64,000 bases of DNA, taken from Clostridiales bacterium. Its GTDB lineage: Bacteria > Bacillota > Clostridia > Oscillospirales > Acutalibacteraceae. Below the pieces are notes generated by a model that was not told the origin of the DNA, made no database searches, and saw only the letters and a list, made by a program, of their open reading frames with translations. This document shows positions 55,712 to 63,918 of the stretch, one piece after another (the stretch's first letter is position 1; every line of letters begins with the position of its first letter). The stretch spans positions 1-64,000 of the forward strand of contig JAAWQC010000005.1 of assembly GCA_022800315.1 (NCBI GenBank), in the 5' to 3' direction. A program made the position numbers and the translations under genes.

Positions 55712-57478
55712 ATGGTGAGTATTTATCAGGCTTTTTATAATCAAGTGAATAAGGTCCCGGATAAAACAGCGGTGAGACAGGGCGATAAAAAGTTGACTTA
55801 TCGTCAGCTTTACCGTGAGGTCGGGCAACTGGCTTCTTATTTACATCAAAAAGGGGTCGGGCCTGGGGAGCGAGTGGTGGTGTATCTGCCCGAATCCATT
55901 GAATTAGTGGTATCGGTTTTCGCCGTATTGGCGGTTGGCGGCACAGTTCTTCCTCTGGATATTGAGTGTCCTTCTCAACGGGTAGAAAATACTTTTTATA
56001 GTAGCCGGTCGCGGAATATCATATGCACTGGTGAATATACCTCTTCTCTTACGACAATTGACGAATCTTTTAAAACAGTGGTTGGACAATATGGGCAAGG
56101 GGTCAACGAGTTGTGGGAGAAAGCGCCTGCCTCCGCTTGTGCTTTTTGTATTTTTACATCCGGGTCAACTGCCAATCCCAAGGGTGTCATATTAACGCAG
56201 GAAGGGATCGTAAATCATATAGAAGCAAAAGTAGAGCTCTTAGGACTTAACCAGGATAGCTTGTTCTGTCTGAGTCTGAGTCCGGGTTTCGTGGCGTCGA
56301 TATGGTTAGTGCTCACCCCTTTTATTCTGGGTGCGCAGCTGATAATATATGACGCGGTCACACGAAAAAATCCTCTGCGTTTTTTCCAGAGGGTGGGGCA
56401 GGATCAAGTATCGGTAGTCTCTTTGACGCCCCGTTATATTCAGCTGTATTGTATGCTGGCCGAAACAAGCCATACGCCGATTTTATTAGATCATTTGAAA
56501 GCGGTTATCAGTACCGGTGAAAAACTGACGCCGGATGTTGTGAAAGCCTTCTATAACCTGTATAAAATACCACTATTCAACGCCTATGGACAGAGCGAAT
56601 GCTCCGACGATGTTTTTCATTATCCCATTCCATTTGATTTTAGCGGTCATGACGTTCCCATCGGTGAACCGATCAAGGGTATCGAGGCATATGTACTGGA
56701 GCCCGAATCACAACAAACTGTTTCGTCGGGAGCGACGGGCGAATTATGTATAAACGGAGTTTGTTTGGCAGAGGGTTATCTGTTCGATCCTGTTTTAACA
56801 GATACAAAATTTATACAGTATAGCGCGGCAAGCCAAAACATTCGTCTGTATCGGACGGGTGATATTGTCCGCAGAGATTCGCAGGATAGATATTATTATG
56901 TGGGACGGTTGGATCGTCAGCTAAAGATTAGAGGATATCGCGTATCACCTGAGGAAATTGAATGCTGTATATCCGACTATCCGGATATACATACGGCAGC
57001 GGTAGTTCCCATTGTCAAAGAAGAGGAATCGTTTTGGCTCTGCGCTTTCTATCAATCGGATACTCCCATCGACTTAATCGCCCTTAAACAATATCTGCTC
57101 GAACGGCTACCCACCTATATGGTACCAGTTAAATATATATCTATCGATCAATTCGATACAACTTCCTCCGGTAAAATCGATTATCAAAAACTCAAGGACA
57201 TCGTAGCCGGGATAACTGTACCTCGGACAGCGGAAGGGGGGATAGAGGATACCATAACCACGGTATTACTCTCCAATCTGAACAGTGAACCGACGTTTTT
57301 GGTTGGACCGGATACCTTATTATCGGATATAGATATGGATTCCCTTCAATTCATAAAGGCAGTTGTTGCGTTGGAACGAAAATATAATATATCTTTTGAC
57401 GAAGAGATGGTAGTGTTTACGGCTTTTCGAACTATTGGCGACGTCACTCAGTATATTGCGTCTAAACTGCTTGAGTAA
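55712..57478 (+). CDS. NRPS adenylation-PCP didomain, predicted beta-alanine
   Basis: 588 residues. Adenylation motifs: FTSGSTANPKGVIL, YRTGDIVR, GRLDRQLKIRGYRVSPEE, and A10 Lys in SSGKIDY. A PCP follows with Ser544 in DMDSLQF. At the position of GrsA Asp235, which binds the alpha-amino group, there is Val194 (GFVASIW). My hand alignment gives the pocket V-A-W-S-I-T-A-D-D-K; the published beta-alanine code, as I recall it, shares V, W, I and the second D. With panD just upstream, beta-alanine is the best guess. It has no C domain; the one ending the synthase is the natural partner. Start is uncertain among TTG 55703, ATG 55706 and ATG 55712. Confidence 0.88.
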   Translation: MVSIYQAFYNQVNKVPDKTAVRQGDKKLTYRQLYREVGQLASYLHQKGVGPGERVVVYLPESIELVVSVFAVLAVGGTVLPLDIECPSQRVENTFYSSRSRNIICTGEYTSSLTTIDESFKTVVGQYGQGVNELWEKAPASACAFCIFTSGSTANPKGVILTQEGIVNHIEAKVELLGLNQDSLFCLSLSPGFVASIWLVLTPFILGAQLIIYDAVTRKNPLRFFQRVGQDQVSVVSLTPRYIQLYCMLAETSHTPILLDHLKAVISTGEKLTPDVVKAFYNLYKIPLFNAYGQSECSDDVFHYPIPFDFSGHDVPIGEPIKGIEAYVLEPESQQTVSSGATGELCINGVCLAEGYLFDPVLTDTKFIQYSAASQNIRLYRTGDIVRRDSQDRYYYVGRLDRQLKIRGYRVSPEEIECCISDYPDIHTAAVVPIVKEEESFWLCAFYQSDTPIDLIALKQYLLERLPTYMVPVKYISIDQFDTTSSGKIDYQKLKDIVAGITVPRTAEGGIEDTITTVLLSNLNSEPTFLVGPDTLLSDIDMDSLQFIKAVVALERKYNISFDEEMVVFTAFRTIGDVTQYIASKLLE

Positions 57479-57510
57479 AACTTGATTTTATACGAAGGGT
57501 GGATGCTGTT

Positions 57511-60006
57511 ATGATCGAATATGACGGTGGAAAAATGTTAATACGAGAGTATATACGTCTGGGTGAGATAAATTGTCCTGATTCTCAATATACGTATTTT
57601 TCCACAAAGCCGGATCCTTCTTTATACGAAAAATTAAGACAATTGGATAACGAGGGAGAGGAATCGTTTGGAAAAGTTTTGTTACTGGACAGAGAAGGTT
57701 TTAATACTTTTCAATACTGTGAGGAACCACTGTTCCAACAATTGTTTTTGAGTGTCCGGATTTCCAGTCCACGGCAACAAAAGGTTCAGCTCAATCTTTA
57801 TTGTCCACCGCGATTTAAACTGTGGATGGACGGCAAATGTATCTTTATTAACACCGAGATAGAATGCTGTCAGCAGTTGTTTTTGCTGTTCAATCCGGGA
57901 ATTCACGTTTTGCTTATCGAGCAGTATTCTCCCGGTCAAGGTGATAAATTTGCGTTACAGCTAGATGAAGTTGAATCCAACGAGGAACCACTTGTTTGGT
58001 ACCAGCGAGTCAACAGACCCCAATGTGTGTGTGAGGGAGTATACTGTCCTGATAAAAATGTATTTCGCCTAATGTATTTACTGGATGGCCCCACCAAACT
58101 GGACGATGTCTATCTTCTTTATATTTTTGATAAGGTAAAAGAAAAAATCTTTCATCAGAAATTTCGATTCAACGAAGTGGTGGAGATTTCTTTGTCCGAT
58201 ATACGTAACCTTTGCACAGGCGCGTATTGGCATGAATGGATTTTAGCTCAATTTACAGTGAATGGGACTGTCATGTGCAATAACCATTTTGAAATTTATC
58301 CCTTTCCCTTATCTATTTATGCCGATATTATCAATCGACGGGTTGCCGCGCTGCCCGATACTCTATCACGTATCGATAAGATACAGATACAGGGACGAAT
58401 GGAACGGTTATCGGATGGCATGGAGTCGGCTGAATACGTTCATGCGTATAGACTTATGAATGAAATCGAAGAACTGTGCGGTAAGGCGGAGCATGGCGTC
58501 TCTTTCACGCCTGATATTATGGCGGGGGGAGTGCATGAGTATTATATCCTTTCAGAACTGGACGGATCTATTGTCTGGATGCTTTTGAACATTCCCGAAA
58601 AATACGATGATAACCGTGCTTATCCGCTTTTTCTGTTTTTATCATATAACCAATACTCTTGGAATGGCTGTGATATGGACCGTACCGCTATCAAGGAGGA
58701 TTTTATTCATGTAGATGTTTCCGGCAGAGGAGCGGGAAGCGGGAGCTACATGTCCGAAGCCAGTATTATGGAAATTTATACATGGGTAACATCCGTTTAT
58801 CATATAGATGTTAACCGAGTATATTTTGCGGGTTTCTCTAGCGGTGGTTTCGCTGCGTGGAGTATTGCGCAAAATTATCCGGATTGGCCGGCAGCGATTT
58901 ATCCGCTGGCTGGATATCCCGACCTGACGCGTTTATCCAATTTGTCGAATCTCCCGATTTATAATCTGATTTCTGAAGATGATTACATAATTGGCAGTCA
59001 TAAAACAGAAATTACCAATGTATTACAAAAATATGGGAATTATCATCAGGTGAGTATGGATGGGATGCTTCATGCTCACTTTAGGCAATACAGTGCCGAG
59101 CCTTCCGTCTATAACGCCATGCTGGAAAATATCCGCGACCCGTATCCGGACCGCATCATCTACAGCACCTATCGCAATCGTTATTTATCAAGTTATTGGC
59201 TTACTGTAAACGGTATTCAATTTGGCGAAAAAGTGGCGCAGGCGGACATACACTTGACGAATGCGCATAGGATATCCGCTCATATCTCCGGCGCAGAAGG
59301 ATTTACCTTGCGGCTGCCGCCCAAGGTAGATAAAAGGGATTTTCAGGTAAATATTAACGATGATTATCTTTTTATTTATCACGGAGAATGTGCAGACCAA
59401 CTTCATTTTCAATGCAACGGGGATCATACATGGTCGGAGGTCGATGCGCCCGCTTCCGCTATCGATTATCGAAAGGGAACCGGTTTGCTCGACATCTATC
59501 TGGGTCCTTTATCCATTGTTTTGCCTGATAATACGGACGATGCGATTTTAAAGACGGCTCGCTCTCTTTCTCGTCCTTCAGTCAATGGTTTTGATTCGGT
59601 GGTTTATACCCATTATCCTTTATACGATTCCTCTTGTTCTTTTGATGTTTTAGAAGGGCGTCATTGGGCAGTTATCGATGTGATGGGAAATAACTCATTT
59701 CTTTCGCGATGTGGGCTGTCACTTCCTGTGGAAGCTCGTTCAGATGGCGTTGTTTATCGAGGGGAATTCTTGTCGGGCAGGTATTGTCTAATGCAAGCGG
59801 TACCTCAGGCCGATTCGTCCCGGACATGCTTGGTGATTCAGGCCAGCGACAGTCAATCGCTTATGGAAAATCTATTCACACGCCGTATTGTCATTCCAAC
59901 GTATAGCACAGGACTTCATACGTATTGGAATAACGAAACACTGTTGTTTCTTGACGGAGTTTATTATAGCATATACGAAGCGAACGGGGATTTAATCAAG
60001 ATTTAG
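57511..60006 (+). CDS. Large three-part alpha/beta hydrolase
   Basis: 831 residues, no signal peptide. Residues about 1-340 are beta-rich and unrecognised. The middle (about 345-540) is an alpha/beta hydrolase of the esterase/prolyl-oligopeptidase type: GFSSGG with nucleophile Ser443, an Asp in ISEDDYIIG, a His in MLHAHFRQ. About 290 C-terminal residues are again beta-rich. Last gene of the cluster. It could release the chain from the PCP, trim a protecting group or cleave the product; the sequence does not decide. ATG 57511 follows AAGGGTGG; GTG 57499 is the alternative. Confidence 0.78.
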   Translation: MIEYDGGKMLIREYIRLGEINCPDSQYTYFSTKPDPSLYEKLRQLDNEGEESFGKVLLLDREGFNTFQYCEEPLFQQLFLSVRISSPRQQKVQLNLYCPPRFKLWMDGKCIFINTEIECCQQLFLLFNPGIHVLLIEQYSPGQGDKFALQLDEVESNEEPLVWYQRVNRPQCVCEGVYCPDKNVFRLMYLLDGPTKLDDVYLLYIFDKVKEKIFHQKFRFNEVVEISLSDIRNLCTGAYWHEWILAQFTVNGTVMCNNHFEIYPFPLSIYADIINRRVAALPDTLSRIDKIQIQGRMERLSDGMESAEYVHAYRLMNEIEELCGKAEHGVSFTPDIMAGGVHEYYILSELDGSIVWMLLNIPEKYDDNRAYPLFLFLSYNQYSWNGCDMDRTAIKEDFIHVDVSGRGAGSGSYMSEASIMEIYTWVTSVYHIDVNRVYFAGFSSGGFAAWSIAQNYPDWPAAIYPLAGYPDLTRLSNLSNLPIYNLISEDDYIIGSHKTEITNVLQKYGNYHQVSMDGMLHAHFRQYSAEPSVYNAMLENIRDPYPDRIIYSTYRNRYLSSYWLTVNGIQFGEKVAQADIHLTNAHRISAHISGAEGFTLRLPPKVDKRDFQVNINDDYLFIYHGECADQLHFQCNGDHTWSEVDAPASAIDYRKGTGLLDIYLGPLSIVLPDNTDDAILKTARSLSRPSVNGFDSVVYTHYPLYDSSCSFDVLEGRHWAVIDVMGNNSFLSRCGLSLPVEARSDGVVYRGEFLSGRYCLMQAVPQADSSRTCLVIQASDSQSLMENLFTRRIVIPTYSTGLHTYWNNETLLFLDGVYYSIYEANGDLIKI

Positions 60007-61004
60007 CAACGAGTGTAGATATGATAAGAGGAAGTCCCCCCGAAACTGCTCCATAGTTTTAAGCTGGATTACAAAAGCCAACGCATCCCAGAGCAAGACG
60101 GCACGGACGGAATATAGCATGCGCTATAGGCTGAATCCTTCCGATAGGACCTGTGTTTTGCACTGTACGGATGGGGATTTGACGTTGCCGGATTATTGTT
60201 TGGATTTCGAGATTGTGAAACCTCATGGTTGAGTTTTTGATTTTACTGGGCCGTTTTGGTATCGTCCGCAGTCAGGATAAAGAGTTGTTCCATCAGGTGC
60301 GTCAGAAGCTCACGAACATGCGCCGCACGCTCAGAGCGCAATATGGCTGGGAGACTATCCGATATAGATGCCGTACCTCACTTGTACGGGTATTGTGTTA
60401 TGCTGAGCGTATGGGTCTGCTGAAAACCTGCGAAGGGGATACCGATGATATTTCCGGGCATACCGTCCAGATCAGTTTAATCTTGCTGGATAAGCAGGGG
60501 GAGAATGCATTGGATTTGCCTCTTTTCGCAGGCGGCAAGAGATGTGTCTGTTAACCATTGCGCGGTTAACCGGGATGTCAGGAGCACAAAGTCCAAGCGG
60601 AGGATTATCAGCGGGCTAAGTCGCAAATGGCCTCTAACGCACGCCTGCAGCAGTTGAACGCCATTCAGTGTTCCGCACTGCGGGCTACCGTACGAGCCAT
60701 ACAAAAAGAAAAACTGGCGGGATATCAGGGGCATTTGCAGGAGTATTATCTTCAGAATCTGGTCAGTAGGGATTAGGGTAGGGGGGAATATCTGCGTGAG
60801 CTGAACTTGCTTGGGTGTGTAATGGCTCTGCCTTATGCGGAGTTATTATTGGAAGAGTTAAAATAGGCAACTGCATATTACAAATATTCAAGACGGCAGC
60901 AAGGCTTTTATTCCCTGCCGCCTGATTTTCAGCCTTAAGCGCGTAAGGTTGCTCGGAATCCTGGGAAAAAACTGCTTTAAGTAAAACACAACGAGTTTGG
61001 CAAC
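60007..61004 (+). pseudogene. Decayed gene fragments downstream of the cluster
   Basis: About 1 kb with several short plus-strand reading frames that look like pieces of real proteins but are broken by stops and frame changes: 60121-60231 (MRYRLNPSDRTC to VKPHG), 60225-60554 (109 residues with RFGIVRSQDKELFHQVRQKL), about 60599-60775 (coiled-coil-like RAKSQMASNARLQQLN to LQNLVSRD) and about 60789-60866 (YLRELNLLGC to LLLEELK). I do not recognise the family. The fragments could be one or two genes of a degraded operon, possibly remains of what brought the island in. Confidence 0.5.
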
Positions 61005-61052
61005 AAAAACGGAGAAACAGCGAGCGTATCGGCTTGTTGTTTCTCCGTTTTT
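61005..61052 (-). terminator. Terminator at the end of the LysR gene
   Basis: A 15-bp perfect stem (61005-61019 with 61038-61052) that includes the first base of the LysR stop codon. Read on the minus strand it ends in GTTTTTG. It also blocks readthrough from the island. Confidence 0.88.
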
Positions 61053-61927
61053 TACATCGCTTCCTGCATTTTCAGCAGAAACTTTTCCGCCGCTTTGGTA
61101 TACATCGGATATTTCTTCCAGACAAGGCTCATTTTTATGTCTACGTGCTGAGACAGCGGCTTAAAGCAGAGGTTGCTGCTGCCCGAGGTGTTGATGATTC
61201 TATCGAAGGATATGGCGTAGCCCATCCCCTCGTCCACCATGATGGAACCGTTGAACACCAGGTTGTAAGTGGCGGCGATATTCAACTTATCCGCACGACA
61301 TCCCAGCAAGGCGCTCAAGTTGGAATCGCAAAGGGACTGCCTGGAAACGATCAGCGGTTTATCCCGCAAATCCTCCGGTGTGATCACGTCCTTTACGGCG
61401 AGCGGATCATCCTGCCGCATCAGGACGCCAAAGGCGTCATTGCAGGGAAGCTTCAGACATTCGTAGCGGGAGGTGTCGATATCCCCGAACAGGAGTGCGA
61501 AGTCGATCAGCCCCTTATCCAAGTCCTCGAGCACAGTGGCTTTGTCACCGCTGATAATGTGAAAATGCACAAGGGGATATTCCCGCTGCAAATCACGCGC
61601 GCTCTTTGCCAGATAACGGACACCGTCCGTCTCCCCCGCGCCAATGGATATGTCGCCGGCTATCGTTTCATCCGACAGAGTGATCTCATCCTTTGCTTTT
61701 TTGACAAGCTCGGTAATTTCCTCTGCCCGTTTGCGGAGAAGCATGCCTTCCTCGGTCAGCGTGATCTTGCGGTTGCTGCGAATAAAAAGCGGCTTGCCCA
61801 GTTCCTCCTCCATGTCCCTGAGCTGTCTGGAAAGCGTGGGCTGGGACAGGTGCAGCGCTTCGGCGGCCCGGGAGATGCTCTGTTCCCTGATGACAGCCAG
61901 GAAATACTGTAAAACACGAAATTCCAT
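61052..61927 (-). CDS. LysR-family transcriptional regulator
   Basis: 291 residues. The N-terminal winged helix-turn-helix MEFRVLQYFLAVIREQSISR to RKITLTEEG is typical. The C-terminal periplasmic-binding-protein-like effector domain (about 90-291) is intact. Start ATG 61927 has AAGGGGG upstream. It is divergent from the flavodoxin-like gene, and regulators of this class usually control the divergent operon and themselves. The effector is unknown. Confidence 0.93.
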   Translation of the reverse strand: MEFRVLQYFLAVIREQSISRAAEALHLSQPTLSRQLRDMEEELGKPLFIRSNRKITLTEEGMLLRKRAEEITELVKKAKDEITLSDETIAGDISIGAGETDGVRYLAKSARDLQREYPLVHFHIISGDKATVLEDLDKGLIDFALLFGDIDTSRYECLKLPCNDAFGVLMRQDDPLAVKDVITPEDLRDKPLIVSRQSLCDSNLSALLGCRADKLNIAATYNLVFNGSIMVDEGMGYAISFDRIINTSGSSNLCFKPLSQHVDIKMSLVWKKYPMYTKAAEKFLLKMQEAM

Positions 61928-62203
61928 ACAGATAGCCCCCTTTTCTGGAAGGGCAGTATAGCACATTTATCTATGCCTGTAAAGCATGAATTCGTATAAA
62001 CTATAAGTATTTGTTATTTATAATCGTTGTTGGTACAATTAAGACAGATTTATCAGGGATAGCGGGAGTGCGGGGTAAGAGACAGATATGATCCCGATGC
62101 TTCAGCAAACCTGCCGATCCCTAGGCTGCCGGCCGGATTGGACGAGCGAACGACGCGGCGGTTCTCTGGAAAGCCATACGAATGAAGAGGAGGAGTAAAG
62201 GTC
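61928..62203. promoter_or_regulatory. Divergent control region with structured leader
   Basis: 276 bases. An imperfect AT-rich dyad ATAAACTATAAGTATTTGTT (about 61996-62015) suits a LysR box and overlaps the -35 element at 62011. The plus-strand leader from about 62046 to 62203 has GC-rich pairing, for example GGGAT near 62057 with ATCCC near 62119, and the phrase CCCGATGCTTCAGCAAACCT, which loosely recalls riboswitch cores. I could not fit it to a known class. Confidence 0.5.
62011..62039 (+). promoter_or_regulatory. Sigma-A promoter of the flavodoxin-like operon
   Basis: TTGTTA at 62011-62016, a 17-base spacer and TACAAT at 62034-62039. The leader to the first gene is about 155 bases. Confidence 0.75.
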
Positions 62204-62758
62204 ATGTCTCAAACGATTCTTATCCTTTCAACCAGTCTGCGAAAGGGCGGTAATTCCGATGCTCTGGCGAATGAATTCTTCCGAGGAGCAAAGGACGCGG
62301 GACATCGGGTGGAGAAGGTGCGTCTTTCCGATAAAACGATCCGTTTTTGCACAGGATGCCTAGCCTGCAATCGGACCCACCGATGTGTCATACACGATGA
62401 CGCGGATAAGATCGCACAGAAAATGCGGGCGGCCGATGTCCTTGTCTTTGCGACGCCGATTTATTACTACGAAATGTGCGGGCAGATGAAAACCATGCTG
62501 GACAGAGCGAATCCGTTGTATGGTTCCGACTATCGTTTCGGTGATATCTACCTGCTTTCCACCGCCGCGGAGGACGGGGATGACGTACCGCGGAGAGCGG
62601 AAAACGGTTTGCAGGGATGGATTGATTGCTTCCCGAAGGCGCGTCTGACCGGTACCGTGTTCGCGGGCGGTGTGGATGCGCCGGGTTCTATTCAGGGTCA
62701 TCCCGCACTGAAAAAAGCGTATGAAATGGGAAGGGCCGTCTCTGCACGAAAGGAGTAG
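62204..62758 (+). CDS. Flavodoxin-like NAD(P)H-dependent FMN reductase
   Basis: 184 residues. The FMN phosphate loop is STSLRKGGNSDALA, the central ATPIYYYEMCGQMKT is typical of the iron-sulfur flavoprotein/FMN reductase family, and CTGCLACN supplies a CxxC pair that may be redox-active or bind metal. First gene of a plus-strand operon divergent from LysR. AGGAGGAG precedes ATG 62204. Probable quinone or electrophile reduction; the substrate is unknown. Confidence 0.88.
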   Translation: MSQTILILSTSLRKGGNSDALANEFFRGAKDAGHRVEKVRLSDKTIRFCTGCLACNRTHRCVIHDDADKIAQKMRAADVLVFATPIYYYEMCGQMKTMLDRANPLYGSDYRFGDIYLLSTAAEDGDDVPRRAENGLQGWIDCFPKARLTGTVFAGGVDAPGSIQGHPALKKAYEMGRAVSARKE

Positions 62759-62762
62759 GGAT

Positions 62763-63308
62763 ATGAAACGGATTTTTGCGGCTGCCGGCGGCTTTCTGCT
62801 GGCCCTGTCCCTGGCAGCCTGTACCAGCGGCGCGGGGAACCAGCCGTCTGCGGGCGTACCCGTTCCATCCGCCACTGCCGATACGGAAAGCGAGGGCCCG
62901 TCCGATACCGGCAGGCTCATCCGTATAACGACCAGGGACGGGGATGCAATTGTTTTCTCTCTGAATGATTCCCGCGCGGCAAAGGGGCTCTGCGATCAGC
63001 TGCCCTTAACGGTTGAGGTGGAGAATTACAGCAGCGATGAAAAAATATGGTATCCGCCGGAGAAGCTGGACACCGGCGACACGCCCTTGGCGCAGGGGCC
63101 GGCGGGGACGCTTGCCTATTTTGCACCATGGGGTAACGTGGCCGTCTATTATGGAGACTGCGGCGGGGCCAGCGGGCTGTATATGCTGGGGGAGGCCGTT
63201 TCAGGTATCGAATATCTTCCGGGAATAACGGGGGAAATCCGAATAGAGACTGTCGGCCCGTCCGTATCTTGGTCGGAACCCGCAATATCGGTCAGCGGAA
63301 CAACATGA
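62763..63308 (+). CDS. Lipoprotein with cyclophilin-like domain
   Basis: 181 residues. Lipobox LAAC puts the lipidated Cys at 20, followed by a Ser/Pro/Thr-rich linker. The domain (about 50-160) has FSLNDSRAAKGLCDQLPLTV, YPPEKL and TLAYFAPWGNVAVYYGD, the pattern of the cyclophilin-like DUF3830/PF18050 fold. Its activity is unknown. It starts four bases after the flavodoxin-like gene with GGAG upstream. Confidence 0.85.
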   Translation: MKRIFAAAGGFLLALSLAACTSGAGNQPSAGVPVPSATADTESEGPSDTGRLIRITTRDGDAIVFSLNDSRAAKGLCDQLPLTVEVENYSSDEKIWYPPEKLDTGDTPLAQGPAGTLAYFAPWGNVAVYYGDCGGASGLYMLGEAVSGIEYLPGITGEIRIETVGPSVSWSEPAISVSGTT

Positions 63309-63319
63309 AAGGAGTTTAC

Positions 63320-63889
63320 ATGGAATTACAGGATTTTTTGAAACATATGATCAGCGGCAAACCCGTCGCGGCCGGCTCGGAGATTCACCGGTATATGTGT
63401 GAGCTCTCGCAGGAGGCGCTTCGCCTGACCGCTGAACTGAACAGTCATTACCATACCCCGGAGGAAATACAGGAACTGTTTGCACAGCTGACAGGCAGGC
63501 CGGTGGACGATAGCTTTGGGTTATTTCCGCCTCTTTACACCGACTGCGGCAAGAACCTTACGGTGGGTAAAAATGTGTTTATCAACAGCGGATGCAAACT
63601 GCAGGATCAAGGCGGCATCACCATAGGAGACGGTACACTGATCGGTCATAATGTGGTGTTGGCGACCCTCAACCATGATTTGAATCCCGCCCGCCGCCGC
63701 GACCTGCATCCGGCTCCAATCCGCATCGGGAAAAACGTCTGGATCGGCGCGAACGCGACGATTCTTCCCGGCGTCACCATCGGGGACGGGGCGGTGGTTG
63801 CGGCAGGTGCGGTTGTATCAAGGGATGTGCCGGCCCATACCGTTGCGGGCGGCGTCCCGGCAAAAATGATGAAGACGCTAAAAGAGTAA
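63320..63889 (+). CDS. Hexapeptide-repeat acetyltransferase (Maa/LacA type)
   Basis: 189 residues. An N-terminal helical maltose-acetyltransferase cap (CELSQEALRLTAELN) is followed by left-handed beta-helix repeats (VGKNVFINSGC, IGDGTLIGHNVVL, IGKNVWIGANATILPGVTIG). The catalytic His lies in ATLNHDLNP. Acetylates a hydroxyl of a sugar or similar acceptor; the substrate is unknown. ATG 63320 has AAAGGAG upstream. Confidence 0.9.
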   Translation: MELQDFLKHMISGKPVAAGSEIHRYMCELSQEALRLTAELNSHYHTPEEIQELFAQLTGRPVDDSFGLFPPLYTDCGKNLTVGKNVFINSGCKLQDQGGITIGDGTLIGHNVVLATLNHDLNPARRRDLHPAPIRIGKNVWIGANATILPGVTIGDGAVVAAGAVVSRDVPAHTVAGGVPAKMMKTLKE

Positions 63890-63918
63890 ACCATACAGTT
63901 AAAAGGGAGGAAACAAAT

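Larger units (their letters stand above)
33650..60006 (+). other. Trans-AT PKS/NRPS biosynthetic gene cluster
   Basis: Fourteen consecutive plus-strand genes with overlaps or short gaps and lower GC than both flanks. Parts: ACAD, EtfB, EtfA, 3-hydroxyacyl-CoA dehydrogenase, ACP, acyltransferase, type II thioesterase, FAAL-ACP, KS-KR-ACP-KS-KR-ACP-C, two ABC exporters, FkbH-like protein, PanD, A-PCP and a large hydrolase. No phosphopantetheinyl transferase, regulator or mobility gene lies inside. I infer a polyhydroxylated acyl chain made from an FAAL-activated starter and two (hydroxy)malonyl units, amidated with beta-alanine. Confidence 0.85.

Noticed and set aside
62046..62203. SAM-I or TPP riboswitch
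   Set aside because: A few core-like bases match, but the required stems and conserved downstream elements could not be found, so only an unclassified leader is reported.
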